From: a bacterium
GTDB lineage: Bacteria; Myxococcota_A; Polyangia; Nannocystales; Nannocystaceae
Reading direction: 5' to 3'
Assembly (NCBI GenBank): GCA_024742475.1
Contig: JANSYI010000014.1
Location: forward strand, 1-64,000
Length of the DNA stretch: 64,000 nucleotides
Positions 17,561 to 28,447 of the stretch are shown one piece after another. Both the position numbers and the translations under genes were made by a program. The notes beneath the pieces are model-generated. The model was not told the DNA's origin, searched no databases, and saw only the letters and a list, made by a program, of their open reading frames with translations. How positions within the stretch are numbered: the stretch's first letter is position 1; every line of letters starts with the position of its first letter.

Positions 17561-18637
17561 CGCTCGGTCCGGCTGCGCCCGAAGCTGCTCAGCCCAAAAC
17601 CGCGTGCAGTGGTGCCGCTGAGCGGCGCGATAGAACGCCTCCCGCCGGCCCGCGTAGATCGCCGCGATGTCGTCGATGCGCGTAGCGTAGTCTGCGAAGC
17701 ATCCAGGCCGCCTACCATCGCCTAGCACGCTCGTCGCGAGCATCTCGCCAGTCGCGAGGGCGTTGAAGATGCCTTGGGAGGCGATCGGATCGAAGCTGAT
17801 CGCTGCATCCCCACACGCGCCCCACCCTACTCCGACCACACGCTCCTGCCAGCGGGACCGAGCCTCCGCGACCGCTGGCATCGACGCAGCGAAGGATCCG
17901 GGGGAGATGTGCTTGGACAGCAGCCGTGTCTTCGCGAGCGCCTCGCGCCACGACTCCGGCTCTCGCGTCATCCTGCGGGCCGTCTCGGGCCCGGTGTGAA
18001 ACACCGCAACGGGGCGCCGGTCGGGTAGCCAAGCCCCATACCACCACCCGTCGTCGCTCGTCTCCGTGAAGGTTCGATCCGTTGGCATCGACATGGCTGG
18101 CGCGCCGATCGCCCAAAGGGCAACCAACGGGGGGCCCTTGGCAGTCCCTACCCTCATCGCTCGACCGATGAACGCGCGCCGCCCAGACGCGTCGATCAGA
18201 AAACGAGCTTCGACCTGCGCGCCATCGTCCGTAGTCACCACCCAGTCAGACTCCCGGCGCTCCATCGTCTGGACCCACCCTTCGCAGCGCAGCGCCCCCG
18301 CCTCGATCGCGCATCGCTCGATGTCCCGTTCGAATGCAACGCGGTCGACTCGCCACGCGGCGCCATCGGGCTCTCGCAGGAAGTCGTGATGATGCAGCGC
18401 CCCTGCCCAAAGGGACACCGCTCCGCGCACCCGCCTGTGGCCCTGGTGCTCGAGGGGGGGCAGCCCGAGCTTGGCGAGCAACCGGCTTACGGACGCCGGC
18501 ACACACTCCCCGATCTTGTGGTCATCGCCTGCCACACGATCCACCACGGCCACCCGCTTTCCACCGCGAACCAACCTGGCCGCCGCAGCGAGCCCGGCCG
18601 GGCCCGCACCCGCGACCAAGACGTCGACCGCCTCCAC
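17552..18637 (-). CDS. FAD-dependent oxidoreductase, LodB/GoxB-like
   Basis: A 361-residue flavoprotein read from a GTG at 18637, 5 bases past the stop of the oxidase gene. The N-terminus carries the FAD dinucleotide fold (VDVLVAGAGPAGLAAAARL). A second GD motif (GWGACGDAAISFDPIASQGI) fits p-hydroxybenzoate-hydroxylase-type flavoenzymes. Known LodA/GoxA quinone-cofactor oxidases need such a partner (LodB/GoxB) to form the Cys-Trp quinone, and the gene order here is the same. The role as a maturation factor is inferred from this context; a tailoring hydroxylase is the alternative. Confidence 0.85.
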   Translation of the reverse strand: MEAVDVLVAGAGPAGLAAAARLVRGGKRVAVVDRVAGDDHKIGECVPASVSRLLAKLGLPPLEHQGHRRVRGAVSLWAGALHHHDFLREPDGAAWRVDRVAFERDIERCAIEAGALRCEGWVQTMERRESDWVVTTDDGAQVEARFLIDASGRRAFIGRAMRVGTAKGPPLVALWAIGAPAMSMPTDRTFTETSDDGWWYGAWLPDRRPVAVFHTGPETARRMTREPESWREALAKTRLLSKHISPGSFAASMPAVAEARSRWQERVVGVGWGACGDAAISFDPIASQGIFNALATGEMLATSVLGDGRRPGCFADYATRIDDIAAIYAGRREAFYRAAQRHHCTRFWAEQLRAQPDRAGA

Positions 18638-18642
18638 CTGCC

Positions 18643-21618
18643 CTACGACTTCTTGCGCGCCCGCAGGCGTACTGCGTCCGCGAGGTGCTGCTCGTCGCCC
18701 CATCCCGCCGCGCGCACGCGAGTCTCTCGCGCGGTCGCGGCAGGTGCCGACGCGGCCCTGGCCAAGGACTCGAGCTTCGCCTGCATGGCGGAGGGAAGAT
18801 TCTCGACGTAGATGATGCTGGGGAAGTCCGGGTCGCCCTCGACCCCCGGTCGCGCTTCGACGATGCCCTGCTGTCCGAAGGTCCCAATGAGCCGCTCCAT
18901 ACGAGCAGGAATGCTGTCAGCCTCGTCCATGAACCGGTTCCAGCTCGCGCGGCGATTGTACGCCTCGAGCCGCTCCGCCCGCGACTTGGTGGGGTCGACC
19001 ACGATCTCGTAGTCGGACTCGGTCAACACCTGGTTGGGGACCCGTGCGGGCCAGAACGTCGGCAGGTACGGGTCGTAGTCCGGGTCGTAGCCGGACCGGC
19101 AGTACCCCGTGTCCCCCTGCCACGGGAGGCCCATCCAACGCGTCAGGTCGCCGGGTCCCTGTGCATGCAGCGGCCCGTCGGGCGCCAGCGCTTGCCTCTG
19201 ATCGAGCGTCACCCCATACGAATCCGCTGGCTCCGGATGCTCGCGCCGGCGGATACGGAACGGCCTTTCGTACAGGGTCGCGTGACGCATCGGCCACGTC
19301 AGCTCGCACCCTGGATGAAATGCGTCCGCCAGGCAGAAGTGCAGCGCAGCCTCGTCCAGCATGCCAGGCTGTTCAGCGAGCGGCACGTCGTCGATGGAGC
19401 GCGGAGCCGGAGCGCTGGGGTCCCAGTCCGCCTCGAACGTGCCTTCGACCCAGCGCCGCAGATGAAGCTGCTGAACCGCCGGTGGGATCAACATGGTGCG
19501 CGGGGACTCCTGAAACAGGTCACCGCCGAAGTCGTCCCCGTACTCCCACGGCCAAAGGCGTGGGTCGTTCATCGTCGAGTCGTAAGGCCGGAACGCGTTG
19601 AAGAGGTGCTGGCGGAGCTCCTTGAACGGGTCGCCGCCGGGCGACGGCGCCATGCCGAGGCGGCCGACGAACGCCGAATCCTCGAAGTCCATCGGGCGCC
19701 CCTTGCCGAACATCGCCGCCATCCCGGCATTGACCCACTGCAGGTTGGAGAACCGCCGCAGCTGCGGCAGCACGTCCTTGGCAAACGAGGTCTTGGTGGG
19801 TACCGGGAGCATGCCGGCCGAGATCGCGGTGTCGACCATCAGGTCGTGCATCGTCCGCCAACTGATCACGTCCGGCGCGTAGTTGGGGGGCGCGCACACG
19901 ACCCACGCCCCTTCAACCGGAATCGTTCGACCTGCGATCGACACGGTGGCGGTGACAGGTCCGTCGGACATGTCGTCGAACCAGTCGTCGGCGTTGTTGA
20001 ATGTGTCGGGCTCGGACGGGTCGAACGGCGGGGCCCCAGAGGGGGACAGTGAAACTCCATGGCCTCCGAGGAAGAGCAGCCGTCCGGCTTCATCGGTCTG
20101 CAGCTCGCCCAAGGGCACCGGACGCCCTTTGAAGGTCCCGGTATCGAAGCGGTGCTCCGGGCCCGCCACCGACTTCCCCGTAATGCTGCGGGGGCCCGGA
20201 TCGATGACGAGCGCCTGACGGTCCGCGCCCGTGATCTTGGCGTTGCGCCGAACGAGAACGAGATCCTTCGTCTCGGGAATGTCCATCGCGGTGATGAACC
20301 TGAACCAGTCGGCCTTGCGGTTGGCCACGTGCACGGTCCAGGTGATGTCCGCATCCTCGGCGGTCAACTCGGCGACCACATCTCCGGCCGCGTTGTAGCC
20401 GTAGACCCGAAACCGAGCCGCCTGCCGCTTCAGAGTTTCCTGCGAGGTTCGGTAGAATCCAGGCCGCTCCGGCAGAGGCTCCGTCACCTCGGGGCCGATG
20501 AAGAACTCCGTCTCCGCGTCGCCGACGCGGGCAATACCGATCGCTGGGTGGATCGCGGCGCGCACGATGGTCGAGTCGACGCAGTCCGGCACCGCCGCGT
20601 CGGGACGCGGTCGTGCGGGCTCTCCGTCGGGGACGCCATTGACATCGTGTCGCTGACTCGCCGACGCCGCATAGACCACCTTGCGAGCCTCCGCGATCGA
20701 GCCCTGCGGCGCGTGCTCCTTCGTCACCCGCCAGATGTTCCAGCTCAGGTTTTCGCCATAGTCGGCTTGACCGCGCCCCGCGATGTCCTGGACCGGCAAG
20801 ACGACGTCGGCGACGTGCACGAAGGGGCTCTCGTCCTCGGGCCATTGCACCGTCGCCTGGTCGAGCGGCATCGTCTCGGGATTCGTGCGCCGCTGGATGC
20901 AGAAGCGGAACGTGGCGCCCCGCTCGAGCAGCCGCGTTCGCAGGTCGCGGCCGAGGTACGTCGGGTCGGCCGGTGCCTCGCTGGGTGGGTGGTCGGCAAG
21001 CGTCGGCTCCAGCTTGTACTTGACGTAGTCATGTTCTCCAAACGCGAACGGCACAATCGCCCAATACGGAGACGCAAGCACCGATCCGACCGGCTTGGCC
21101 ATTGCGCTCAAGATTCGCTTCGTATTCGGATGCGCGTCGAGATATCGACCGTAGTCCCCGTCAACGACGCCAGCCTTCGTGAACTCACACATATCCCGTG
21201 CAGTGTCGACAAAGAACACATCCATGTTCTGCATGATGAAGTCGAAAGTCGTGTCATCGGGCAGACCGAAGATCTTTGGTGTCGGCGCGTCGAACAACTT
21301 GATTCCGACCCCAATGGTGGTCTCGAAGTCACCCATGGACGGCACCGTATCGGACGAAAAACGCATCCACAGCGGGTACTCTCGCCCGCTGAACAACCCC
21401 ACCCGGAAGTCTTCGGGGAGATCTTCCCTCATGCGAAACACGCCGCGCGCAACCCCGTGGGGCTTCAAGAATACCGGACGCATCGCCGGGCATTGCCCTC
21501 TTTGGATCCGGCCCTTCTGGACCATGTCCACGAACATCTCGGTGAGCGACTGAACGGGATTTTCGGCACAATCTACCATCGACTCACCATCTGGACTCTC
21601 GCACCGCAAGTGTTTCAT
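18643..21618 (-). CDS. Catalase-like domain fused to a LodA/GoxA-type quinone-cofactor oxidase
   Basis: A 991-residue protein from the ATG at 21618 (a TTG 15 bases upstream is possible). Residues about 1-330 resemble the y4iL-like catalase clade: FLKPHGVARGVFR with H54, FDFIMQNMDVFFVDTARDM with N131, MPLDQATVQWPEDESPF, and an EARKVVYAASASQRH end. Residues about 350-991 resemble LodA: an RAAIHPAIGIARVGDAE start, VVCAPPNYAPDV, C771 in AFHPGCELTWPMRH and W833 in MGLPWQGDTGYC, the expected partners of a cysteine tryptophylquinone. LodA-type enzymes oxidise amino acids and release H2O2, which the fused domain could remove. The substrate is unknown. Confidence 0.88.
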   Translation of the reverse strand: MKHLRCESPDGESMVDCAENPVQSLTEMFVDMVQKGRIQRGQCPAMRPVFLKPHGVARGVFRMREDLPEDFRVGLFSGREYPLWMRFSSDTVPSMGDFETTIGVGIKLFDAPTPKIFGLPDDTTFDFIMQNMDVFFVDTARDMCEFTKAGVVDGDYGRYLDAHPNTKRILSAMAKPVGSVLASPYWAIVPFAFGEHDYVKYKLEPTLADHPPSEAPADPTYLGRDLRTRLLERGATFRFCIQRRTNPETMPLDQATVQWPEDESPFVHVADVVLPVQDIAGRGQADYGENLSWNIWRVTKEHAPQGSIAEARKVVYAASASQRHDVNGVPDGEPARPRPDAAVPDCVDSTIVRAAIHPAIGIARVGDAETEFFIGPEVTEPLPERPGFYRTSQETLKRQAARFRVYGYNAAGDVVAELTAEDADITWTVHVANRKADWFRFITAMDIPETKDLVLVRRNAKITGADRQALVIDPGPRSITGKSVAGPEHRFDTGTFKGRPVPLGELQTDEAGRLLFLGGHGVSLSPSGAPPFDPSEPDTFNNADDWFDDMSDGPVTATVSIAGRTIPVEGAWVVCAPPNYAPDVISWRTMHDLMVDTAISAGMLPVPTKTSFAKDVLPQLRRFSNLQWVNAGMAAMFGKGRPMDFEDSAFVGRLGMAPSPGGDPFKELRQHLFNAFRPYDSTMNDPRLWPWEYGDDFGGDLFQESPRTMLIPPAVQQLHLRRWVEGTFEADWDPSAPAPRSIDDVPLAEQPGMLDEAALHFCLADAFHPGCELTWPMRHATLYERPFRIRRREHPEPADSYGVTLDQRQALAPDGPLHAQGPGDLTRWMGLPWQGDTGYCRSGYDPDYDPYLPTFWPARVPNQVLTESDYEIVVDPTKSRAERLEAYNRRASWNRFMDEADSIPARMERLIGTFGQQGIVEARPGVEGDPDFPSIIYVENLPSAMQAKLESLARAASAPAATARETRVRAAGWGDEQHLADAVRLRARKKS

Positions 21619-21827
21619 ATCGATCCGTCGCAACCGAACTACGCTCGGTATCTGCGGACGGTATCACTTCCCGTCATGGGGATCGACGTCACCAGAGTAT
21701 CGAAACACCGGCCGAAGGGACGCCGGCTGAGCAGGTCATCCGGCGGACACGGACGAATGAAAATGAGCCCGCGCGCCGCTCGAGGCGGAGCAGGTCGGTT
21801 TTTGGGCGATCGAACTCCAAGAAAATC

Positions 21828-21906
21828 CTGGAGGCCGCGCGGCATCTTCGGCACGCTTCTGCCGTGCCCTTCGAGTATGTCAGCGTGAGCGAAGCCATCG
21901 AGCGTC
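21828..21906 (+). repeat. Right copy of the degenerate direct repeat
   Basis: This copy covers the 36-base leader and the first 14 codons of the GST-like gene. It matches 17481-17560 in the same orientation with roughly two-thirds identity by eye. The two copies bracket the flavoprotein and oxidase genes, about 4.3 kb apart. Confidence 0.7.
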
Positions 21907-22625
21907 CAGGACTGCGCATGGTGGTCGTTAGCAACATCCCCAGCCCGTGGAGCGAGGCGGCCAAGGGGATCTTTCACATCGAGAAGATCCAGTGGACCGC
22001 GACGCGGCTCGCGTACGACGACCCCGCCCTGCCGAAGTGGATCGGTTCGATCACCGCCCCTGCGGTGGTCCTCGATGACGAAGCGCCACGCACCGGGTGG
22101 GCGGAGATCCTCCTGCTGGCCGAGCGGCTCGCCGAGTCGCCCTCGCTGCTCCCGAGCGATCCCCTGGAGCGCGCGACGATGATGGGGCTCTCGCACGAGC
22201 TGATGGGCGTCGGGGGTCTGTGTTGGGCGCGTCGCCTGCAAGGCGTTCACGCCGGACTCACCGGCAAGGGAGGCTTCGGGGCGCGCGTGTCGGGCTACCT
22301 GGCACAGAAGTACGGCTACCGCCCCGACGAGGCGGATGCGATCCGAGGGCGTGTCGCCTCACTGCTGTCCATGTTCGCCGATCGCCTGGCGAGCTCGAGT
22401 GGTGCGTACGTGATGGGCGACGCCGTGACCGCGGTCGACGTCTACCTCGCAGTGACGCTCGCGCTGTTCGACCCGCTTCCTCCCGAGCAGTGCGACATGC
22501 TGCCGAAGTATCGCGAAGCGTACAGCTCGCTCGACGACGAGACGAAGGCCGCCCTCAGCCCGGGCCTCCTCGCGTTTCGCGATCGCATGTACGCCGAGCA
22601 CCTCGAGCTGCCGCTGTCGCTGTGA
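21864..22625 (+). CDS. Glutathione S-transferase-like protein
   Basis: A 253-residue protein read from GTG. The N-terminal half looks like a thioredoxin-fold GST domain (MVVVSNIPSPWSEAAKGIF; WIGSITAPAVVLDDEAPRTG with the cis-Pro before the third strand), and the C-terminal half is all-helical (YVMGDAVTAVDVYLAVTLALF, matching the GST N-capping box D). The usual catalytic Cys/Ser position reads SPWS. The substrate is unknown. Its 5' end is repeated at 17481-17560. It is convergent with the FG-GAP lipoprotein gene (3 bases between stops). Confidence 0.75.
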   Translation: MPFEYVSVSEAIERPGLRMVVVSNIPSPWSEAAKGIFHIEKIQWTATRLAYDDPALPKWIGSITAPAVVLDDEAPRTGWAEILLLAERLAESPSLLPSDPLERATMMGLSHELMGVGGLCWARRLQGVHAGLTGKGGFGARVSGYLAQKYGYRPDEADAIRGRVASLLSMFADRLASSSGAYVMGDAVTAVDVYLAVTLALFDPLPPEQCDMLPKYREAYSSLDDETKAALSPGLLAFRDRMYAEHLELPLSL

Positions 22626-22628
22626 CCC

Positions 22629-23990
22629 CTACTTGCGCTCGGGCGCTCCTCGAACGGCGAGGACACCCGAGGGCCCCGACAGCACCAGACCCGCCTCGCC
22701 GCCCGAACCGGCGCGATGCAGCGACTCGAAGGTGCCTCCGGTCTCCACTCTCCCGACGCACGCTGCGGGAGTCGAGACCGCGAACATCACGTCGAGGTTG
22801 CCGTCTTCGAGCAGCATCACCGCATCGCTGCGTCCGTCGCCGTCGAGGTCGGTCACGGTCATCCCGACGGCCGAGGCTCCTCTGGAAGCGACGAACGCAG
22901 CCTCGACGTCTGCAAACGCCGCGACCTCGACCGACTCGACCGACGCGCCCTCGGACGTGGGCTCGAGGGTGATGAGCCGGCCCCCGACCGCGTCGACGTG
23001 CACGGAACGCAGCAGGGATCCCGACGCATCGACGGGCAGCATCCCCGCGTCGAGCTGCACGTCGATGACGCTGAAGTCGTCCATCGATTCCAGCAGCGCG
23101 ACGTCCTCGTTGGCCCCGGCGTCCAGCGCTCCGGTGGCAAACGACACGGTCGAGCCCATGGCCCACATCGGCGGCGCGGGGGTCGAGAACGTGCCGTCAC
23201 CGAGCCCAGCCGCCTCCATCAGCTGCCCCGAGTCGAGTCGCACCAGCAGGTCGGCCGTGCCGTCTTCGTAGCGTCGAAGCCTCGCCGGTTGGCCCTGCTC
23301 GCCGAACGTCACCTCGCTCGATTCGACCAGCAGCCCCTCGACCGCGAGCAACACGATGGCGCGCAGCCGTGCGTCGTCCTGTACGGAGAGCACCACGTCG
23401 AGGTCGCCATCTGCGTCGAGGTCACCACCGGCGGCACCGATTACGGACTCGCCATCTTGCAGCACGACTGCCAGCGGCTCGGGCGTTGCGTCGGCCTCGG
23501 TCGATACGATGGAGACGGGCACGGCGACCTCCTCGAGCTCGGCGTCCAGCAAGATGACGCGGTCGTCCGCGGGCATGCCTCCTGCGCGACCGGCCCCGTC
23601 GCCTTGACGCACCCAAGCGGTCTCGACCGGCGGCGCATCACCGCAGTCGCTGGGAATGGGGAGCGGCTCGCAGTAGGCCCAGGGCTCCGGAGCGTACAGG
23701 CAGATGCCGAGCTCGCAGTCTTCGTTGCCGTCGCACTCGGGATCGGGGTCGTAGTCGGTGTCGTTGTAGTAGTCGGTGTCGTAGTACGTGTCGTAGCCGT
23801 AGGAGCTGGACGAAGGAACGTCCGGATCGGTCTCCGTCTCCGTATCGGTCGGCGGGGGTTCGACGCCCGTCTCCGTGTCCGTCTCCGACGAGTTGCTCTC
23901 GGGTTCAGCGACCTCGTCGGCCGGGCATCCAGCCGCGAGCGTCGCCACACCCACGGCACTCAAGTTCCAAAGCCAAGTCTTCAAAGCCAC
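22629..23990 (-). CDS. FG-GAP-like lipoprotein
   Basis: A 453-residue lipoprotein (lipobox LAAGC) with a long Ser/Thr/Asp/Glu-rich and Tyr/Asp-rich linker (residues about 25-80) typical of this organism's surface lipoproteins. The mature part has Asp-rich propeller motifs (GDLDADGDLDVVLSV, DLDGDGRSDAVML) and repeating beta strands, so a calcium-binding FG-GAP propeller is likely. It is divergent from the beta-propeller gene at 24126 with 135 bases between starts. Ligand and function are unknown. Confidence 0.8.
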   Translation of the reverse strand: MALKTWLWNLSAVGVATLAAGCPADEVAEPESNSSETDTETGVEPPPTDTETETDPDVPSSSSYGYDTYYDTDYYNDTDYDPDPECDGNEDCELGICLYAPEPWAYCEPLPIPSDCGDAPPVETAWVRQGDGAGRAGGMPADDRVILLDAELEEVAVPVSIVSTEADATPEPLAVVLQDGESVIGAAGGDLDADGDLDVVLSVQDDARLRAIVLLAVEGLLVESSEVTFGEQGQPARLRRYEDGTADLLVRLDSGQLMEAAGLGDGTFSTPAPPMWAMGSTVSFATGALDAGANEDVALLESMDDFSVIDVQLDAGMLPVDASGSLLRSVHVDAVGGRLITLEPTSEGASVESVEVAAFADVEAAFVASRGASAVGMTVTDLDGDGRSDAVMLLEDGNLDVMFAVSTPAACVGRVETGGTFESLHRAGSGGEAGLVLSGPSGVLAVRGAPERK

Positions 23991-24125
23991 GCGCGACTTT
24001 GTGCAGGTCGCGTGCCATCAACGGCTTGCCACGTTCTCGGACGGTTCGCAGACGACTCTGCCCACTGCCACGACATCTCTGTCGCACCTGCGGAACCTTT
24101 GGCGGGTCCGGGCATCCTACCGAGC

Positions 24126-26157
<2,032 letters not shown>

Positions 26158-26168
<11 letters not shown>

Positions 26169-26490
26169 TCGCGTGCGCCCGTGGCAGGCGCCCAGGGCGT
26201 GGTGGCCCCGCCGTCTCGGGCACCGTGTTCGCCGGCGTAGGGTCCTGGGCCAGCGAGGTCGGCGCTTCGACGTACTCCCCGAGCACGCGGTGTGTCGCCT
26301 CCTCGATCATCGGCGTCACCGTCTGGCGCGAGCCCTCGATGAGTTCCACCGCTTCAGGCGTCTGCCCGATGCGGTCCATGTGTTCGGCGAACGTTCGTTC
26401 ACCCAGCGGGACGTTGAACGAACACCAAACCGCTCCCAGGAGCAGCGCGATTGCGAAGACGCTTCGGATGAAGCTGGACACCGCGCCCAT
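26158..26490 (-). CDS. Small membrane-anchored protein
   Basis: A 110-residue protein read from the ATG at 26490 (MGAVSSFIRSVF). One N-terminal hydrophobic segment (VFAIALLLGAVWCSFNVPLG) is followed by a soluble tail rich in Pro, Thr and Glu. The 3' end overlaps the end of the beta-propeller gene by 11 bases on the other strand. It is divergent from the ECF sigma gene with about 200 bases between. No family is recognised. Confidence 0.6.
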
Positions 26491-26693
26491 TGTCCCGGGC
26501 CTTGCGCTTCGGGCCAACTTTTCCTCGAACGCGCGGGCCCAGGGTGCCGGAACTCCGGACGCGTCCCTCGAAGTGCGTCCGCCGATCCGACGTCGCCGTC
26601 TGCAACCCGCGCAAAAGCCTGAGGTCCACCGCGTGGCACACGTCTTGCGACTGGCGTCCGTCGCGACGAACGCGTCGCAAGGAGCAGCCGACC

Positions 26694-27305
26694 ATGTCGC
26701 GAGCGAACAGCAGTGGAACGATCTCCGGGCTCATGCACCGGTCCCTTCGCGGGGACCGCCGCGCCTACGACGCGTTGGTGCAGACGATGGAGCCCAGGGT
26801 GCGTCGCTTCATCCGTCGGCGCGTGCAACGACCCGACCTCGTGGACGACTTGGTGCAGAAGACGTTCGTCCGGGTGCACACGTCGCTGCCGCGGTATGCG
26901 GCGCATCAATCCGACGGTGACCAATCCGTCACGGGATGGTTCTTCACCGCAGCGCATCGCGCCATCCTCGACCACAGGCGGTCCGAGTATCGTCGCGTGG
27001 AGCGGCGGGACCGCCTGGGTCGTCTGCACGGAGGCGCGGGGTTCGTCCCGTCTGCGGACCCACGAGACCCCGAACAAGCGCTGAGCGCAACGCAGTCGAG
27101 ATCCGCATTGCGACGGAGGGTGCGTTCGGCGGTCGCGGCCCTGCCCCCCGACGCGGCGGAGGTCGTGCGGCGTCACAAGCTCGAGGGCGAGTCGTTCCCC
27201 CAGATCGCCGCCGAGCTCGGCATCGCGCCTGCCACCGCACGGGTTCGGGCGCATCGTGCTTACCGAAAGCTAGCCGCGCTCCTGCCCGTGGAGGAGGTCG
27301 CGTGA
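26694..27305 (+). CDS. ECF-type RNA polymerase sigma factor
   Basis: A 203-residue protein read from the ATG at 26694, with AAGGAG 9 bases upstream. Region 2 is visible at about residues 25-90 (RAYDALVQTMEPRVRRFI, DDLVQKTFVRVH, GWFFTAAHRAILDHRR), and region 4 at about 140-195 (AALPPDAAEVVRRHKLEG, then SFPQIAAELGIAPATARVR). Its stop overlaps the GTG of the RND adaptor gene (GTGA), so it heads an operon with an efflux pump. No anti-sigma gene is present. Control of the pump or of an envelope-stress regulon is a reasonable inference. Confidence 0.9.
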   Translation: MSRANSSGTISGLMHRSLRGDRRAYDALVQTMEPRVRRFIRRRVQRPDLVDDLVQKTFVRVHTSLPRYAAHQSDGDQSVTGWFFTAAHRAILDHRRSEYRRVERRDRLGRLHGGAGFVPSADPRDPEQALSATQSRSALRRRVRSAVAALPPDAAEVVRRHKLEGESFPQIAAELGIAPATARVRAHRAYRKLAALLPVEEVA

Positions 27306-28444
27306 CGCGTCGGATTTCCGAACGAGCACGCCCCCGGTTGCTCGCAGCGTTCGGGGCCCTCGTCCTCGGCTGCGCCGCCGGGGCGGACGAAGGACCACCT
27401 CGCCCCAGCCCCGTCGCCGACGTCGAGCTCCCCGCGGTGCGCGTTCAGGTCGCCCGAGCACAGCGCCGCGTGTTGTCCATCGACGCCTCGGCCACGGGAA
27501 ATCTCCACGCGTTCAAGACGGCCACCGTCGCCGCCGAGGTTGCCGGCCGCGTGAAGCGGCGGGCTGTCGAGCGCGGGGACTCGGTCGAGCACAAGTCCAC
27601 GTTGTTCGAGATCGACACCCAGAACAGCCGGCTCGCGCTGCAGCAGGCCAAGGCCAACGCGTCCGCATCACAGATCGACCTCGACCTCGCCGAACGGGAG
27701 CTGCAACGCGGCGAGGCGCTCATGCGAGGACAGGACATCTCCAAGAGCAGCTACGATCAGCTCGCCCACAGCCGCGATTCGGCGAAGAAGCGCGTGGAGC
27801 TGGCGAAGATCAGCCAGCGGCAGGCCGCCAAGTCGGTCGCCGACTCGCGCGTCCGCATGCCCTTCGACGCGACGGTCGTTCGCCTGCACGCCGAGGAGGG
27901 CGACTACGTCGGCCCGGGGACGCCGTTGGCCACGATCGCAGATCTCTCGAAGATGCGTCTTCGAGTCGGACTCACCGCCGCCGAGGCAGACGCCGCCCAG
28001 GCCAAAGAGGGCTCGCCCGTCGAGGTCACGTTCTCGGCGCTCGGCGGCCTCGCCGTGCAGGGCGTGATGCACGACGTCGACCCTCTCGTCGACCCCGCCT
28101 CGGGCACCTACACGGCCGAGTTCTGGCTCGACCAGCCGAAGGGCTCGCCGCTTCGCGAGGGCATGGTGGGCCGCGTCGTGCTCGACTCCGAGGCCGATCA
28201 ACCCGAGGTGGTCATTCCGCGACACAGCGTGGTTCGGCACGGCCGCGGCGTCGCGGTGTGGGTGGTGCAGGACGTCCAAGAACACCGCGGCGTCGCCCGT
28301 CGCCAGCCCATCGTGCTCGGACGGCACGACGCGACCCACACGGTCGTCGCCGAGGGCCTCGAAGCTGGGGCGATCGTCGTCACATCCGGTCACTTCGCGC
28401 TCGCCGATGGGCTCGACGTCGAACTCGACGAGGCGGGGAGCTGA
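27302..28444 (+). CDS. RND efflux periplasmic adaptor lipoprotein (MFP)
   Basis: A 380-residue protein read from the GTG that overlaps the sigma-factor stop. The signal peptide ends in lipobox LVLGC. Features of HlyD/AcrA-type adaptors follow: a first lipoyl half (TVAAEVAGRVKRRAVERGD), a coiled-coil hairpin (residues about 105-170, QQAKANASASQIDLDLAERE), a second lipoyl half (MPFDATVVRLHAEEGDYV), a beta-barrel and a membrane-proximal domain. It would link the inner-membrane pump to an outer-membrane channel. No TolC-like gene is in the cluster. Confidence 0.92.
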   Translation: MTRRISERARPRLLAAFGALVLGCAAGADEGPPRPSPVADVELPAVRVQVARAQRRVLSIDASATGNLHAFKTATVAAEVAGRVKRRAVERGDSVEHKSTLFEIDTQNSRLALQQAKANASASQIDLDLAERELQRGEALMRGQDISKSSYDQLAHSRDSAKKRVELAKISQRQAAKSVADSRVRMPFDATVVRLHAEEGDYVGPGTPLATIADLSKMRLRVGLTAAEADAAQAKEGSPVEVTFSALGGLAVQGVMHDVDPLVDPASGTYTAEFWLDQPKGSPLREGMVGRVVLDSEADQPEVVIPRHSVVRHGRGVAVWVVQDVQEHRGVARRQPIVLGRHDATHTVVAEGLEAGAIVVTSGHFALADGLDVELDEAGS

Positions 28445-28447
28445 GCC

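Noticed and set aside
21843..21865. A GG...GC pair (GGCACGCTTCTGC) upstream of the GST-like gene that looked like a sigma-54 promoter
   Set aside because: The GG-GC spacing is 9, not 10, it is not kept in the repeat copy at 17481, and it lies too close to the start codon.
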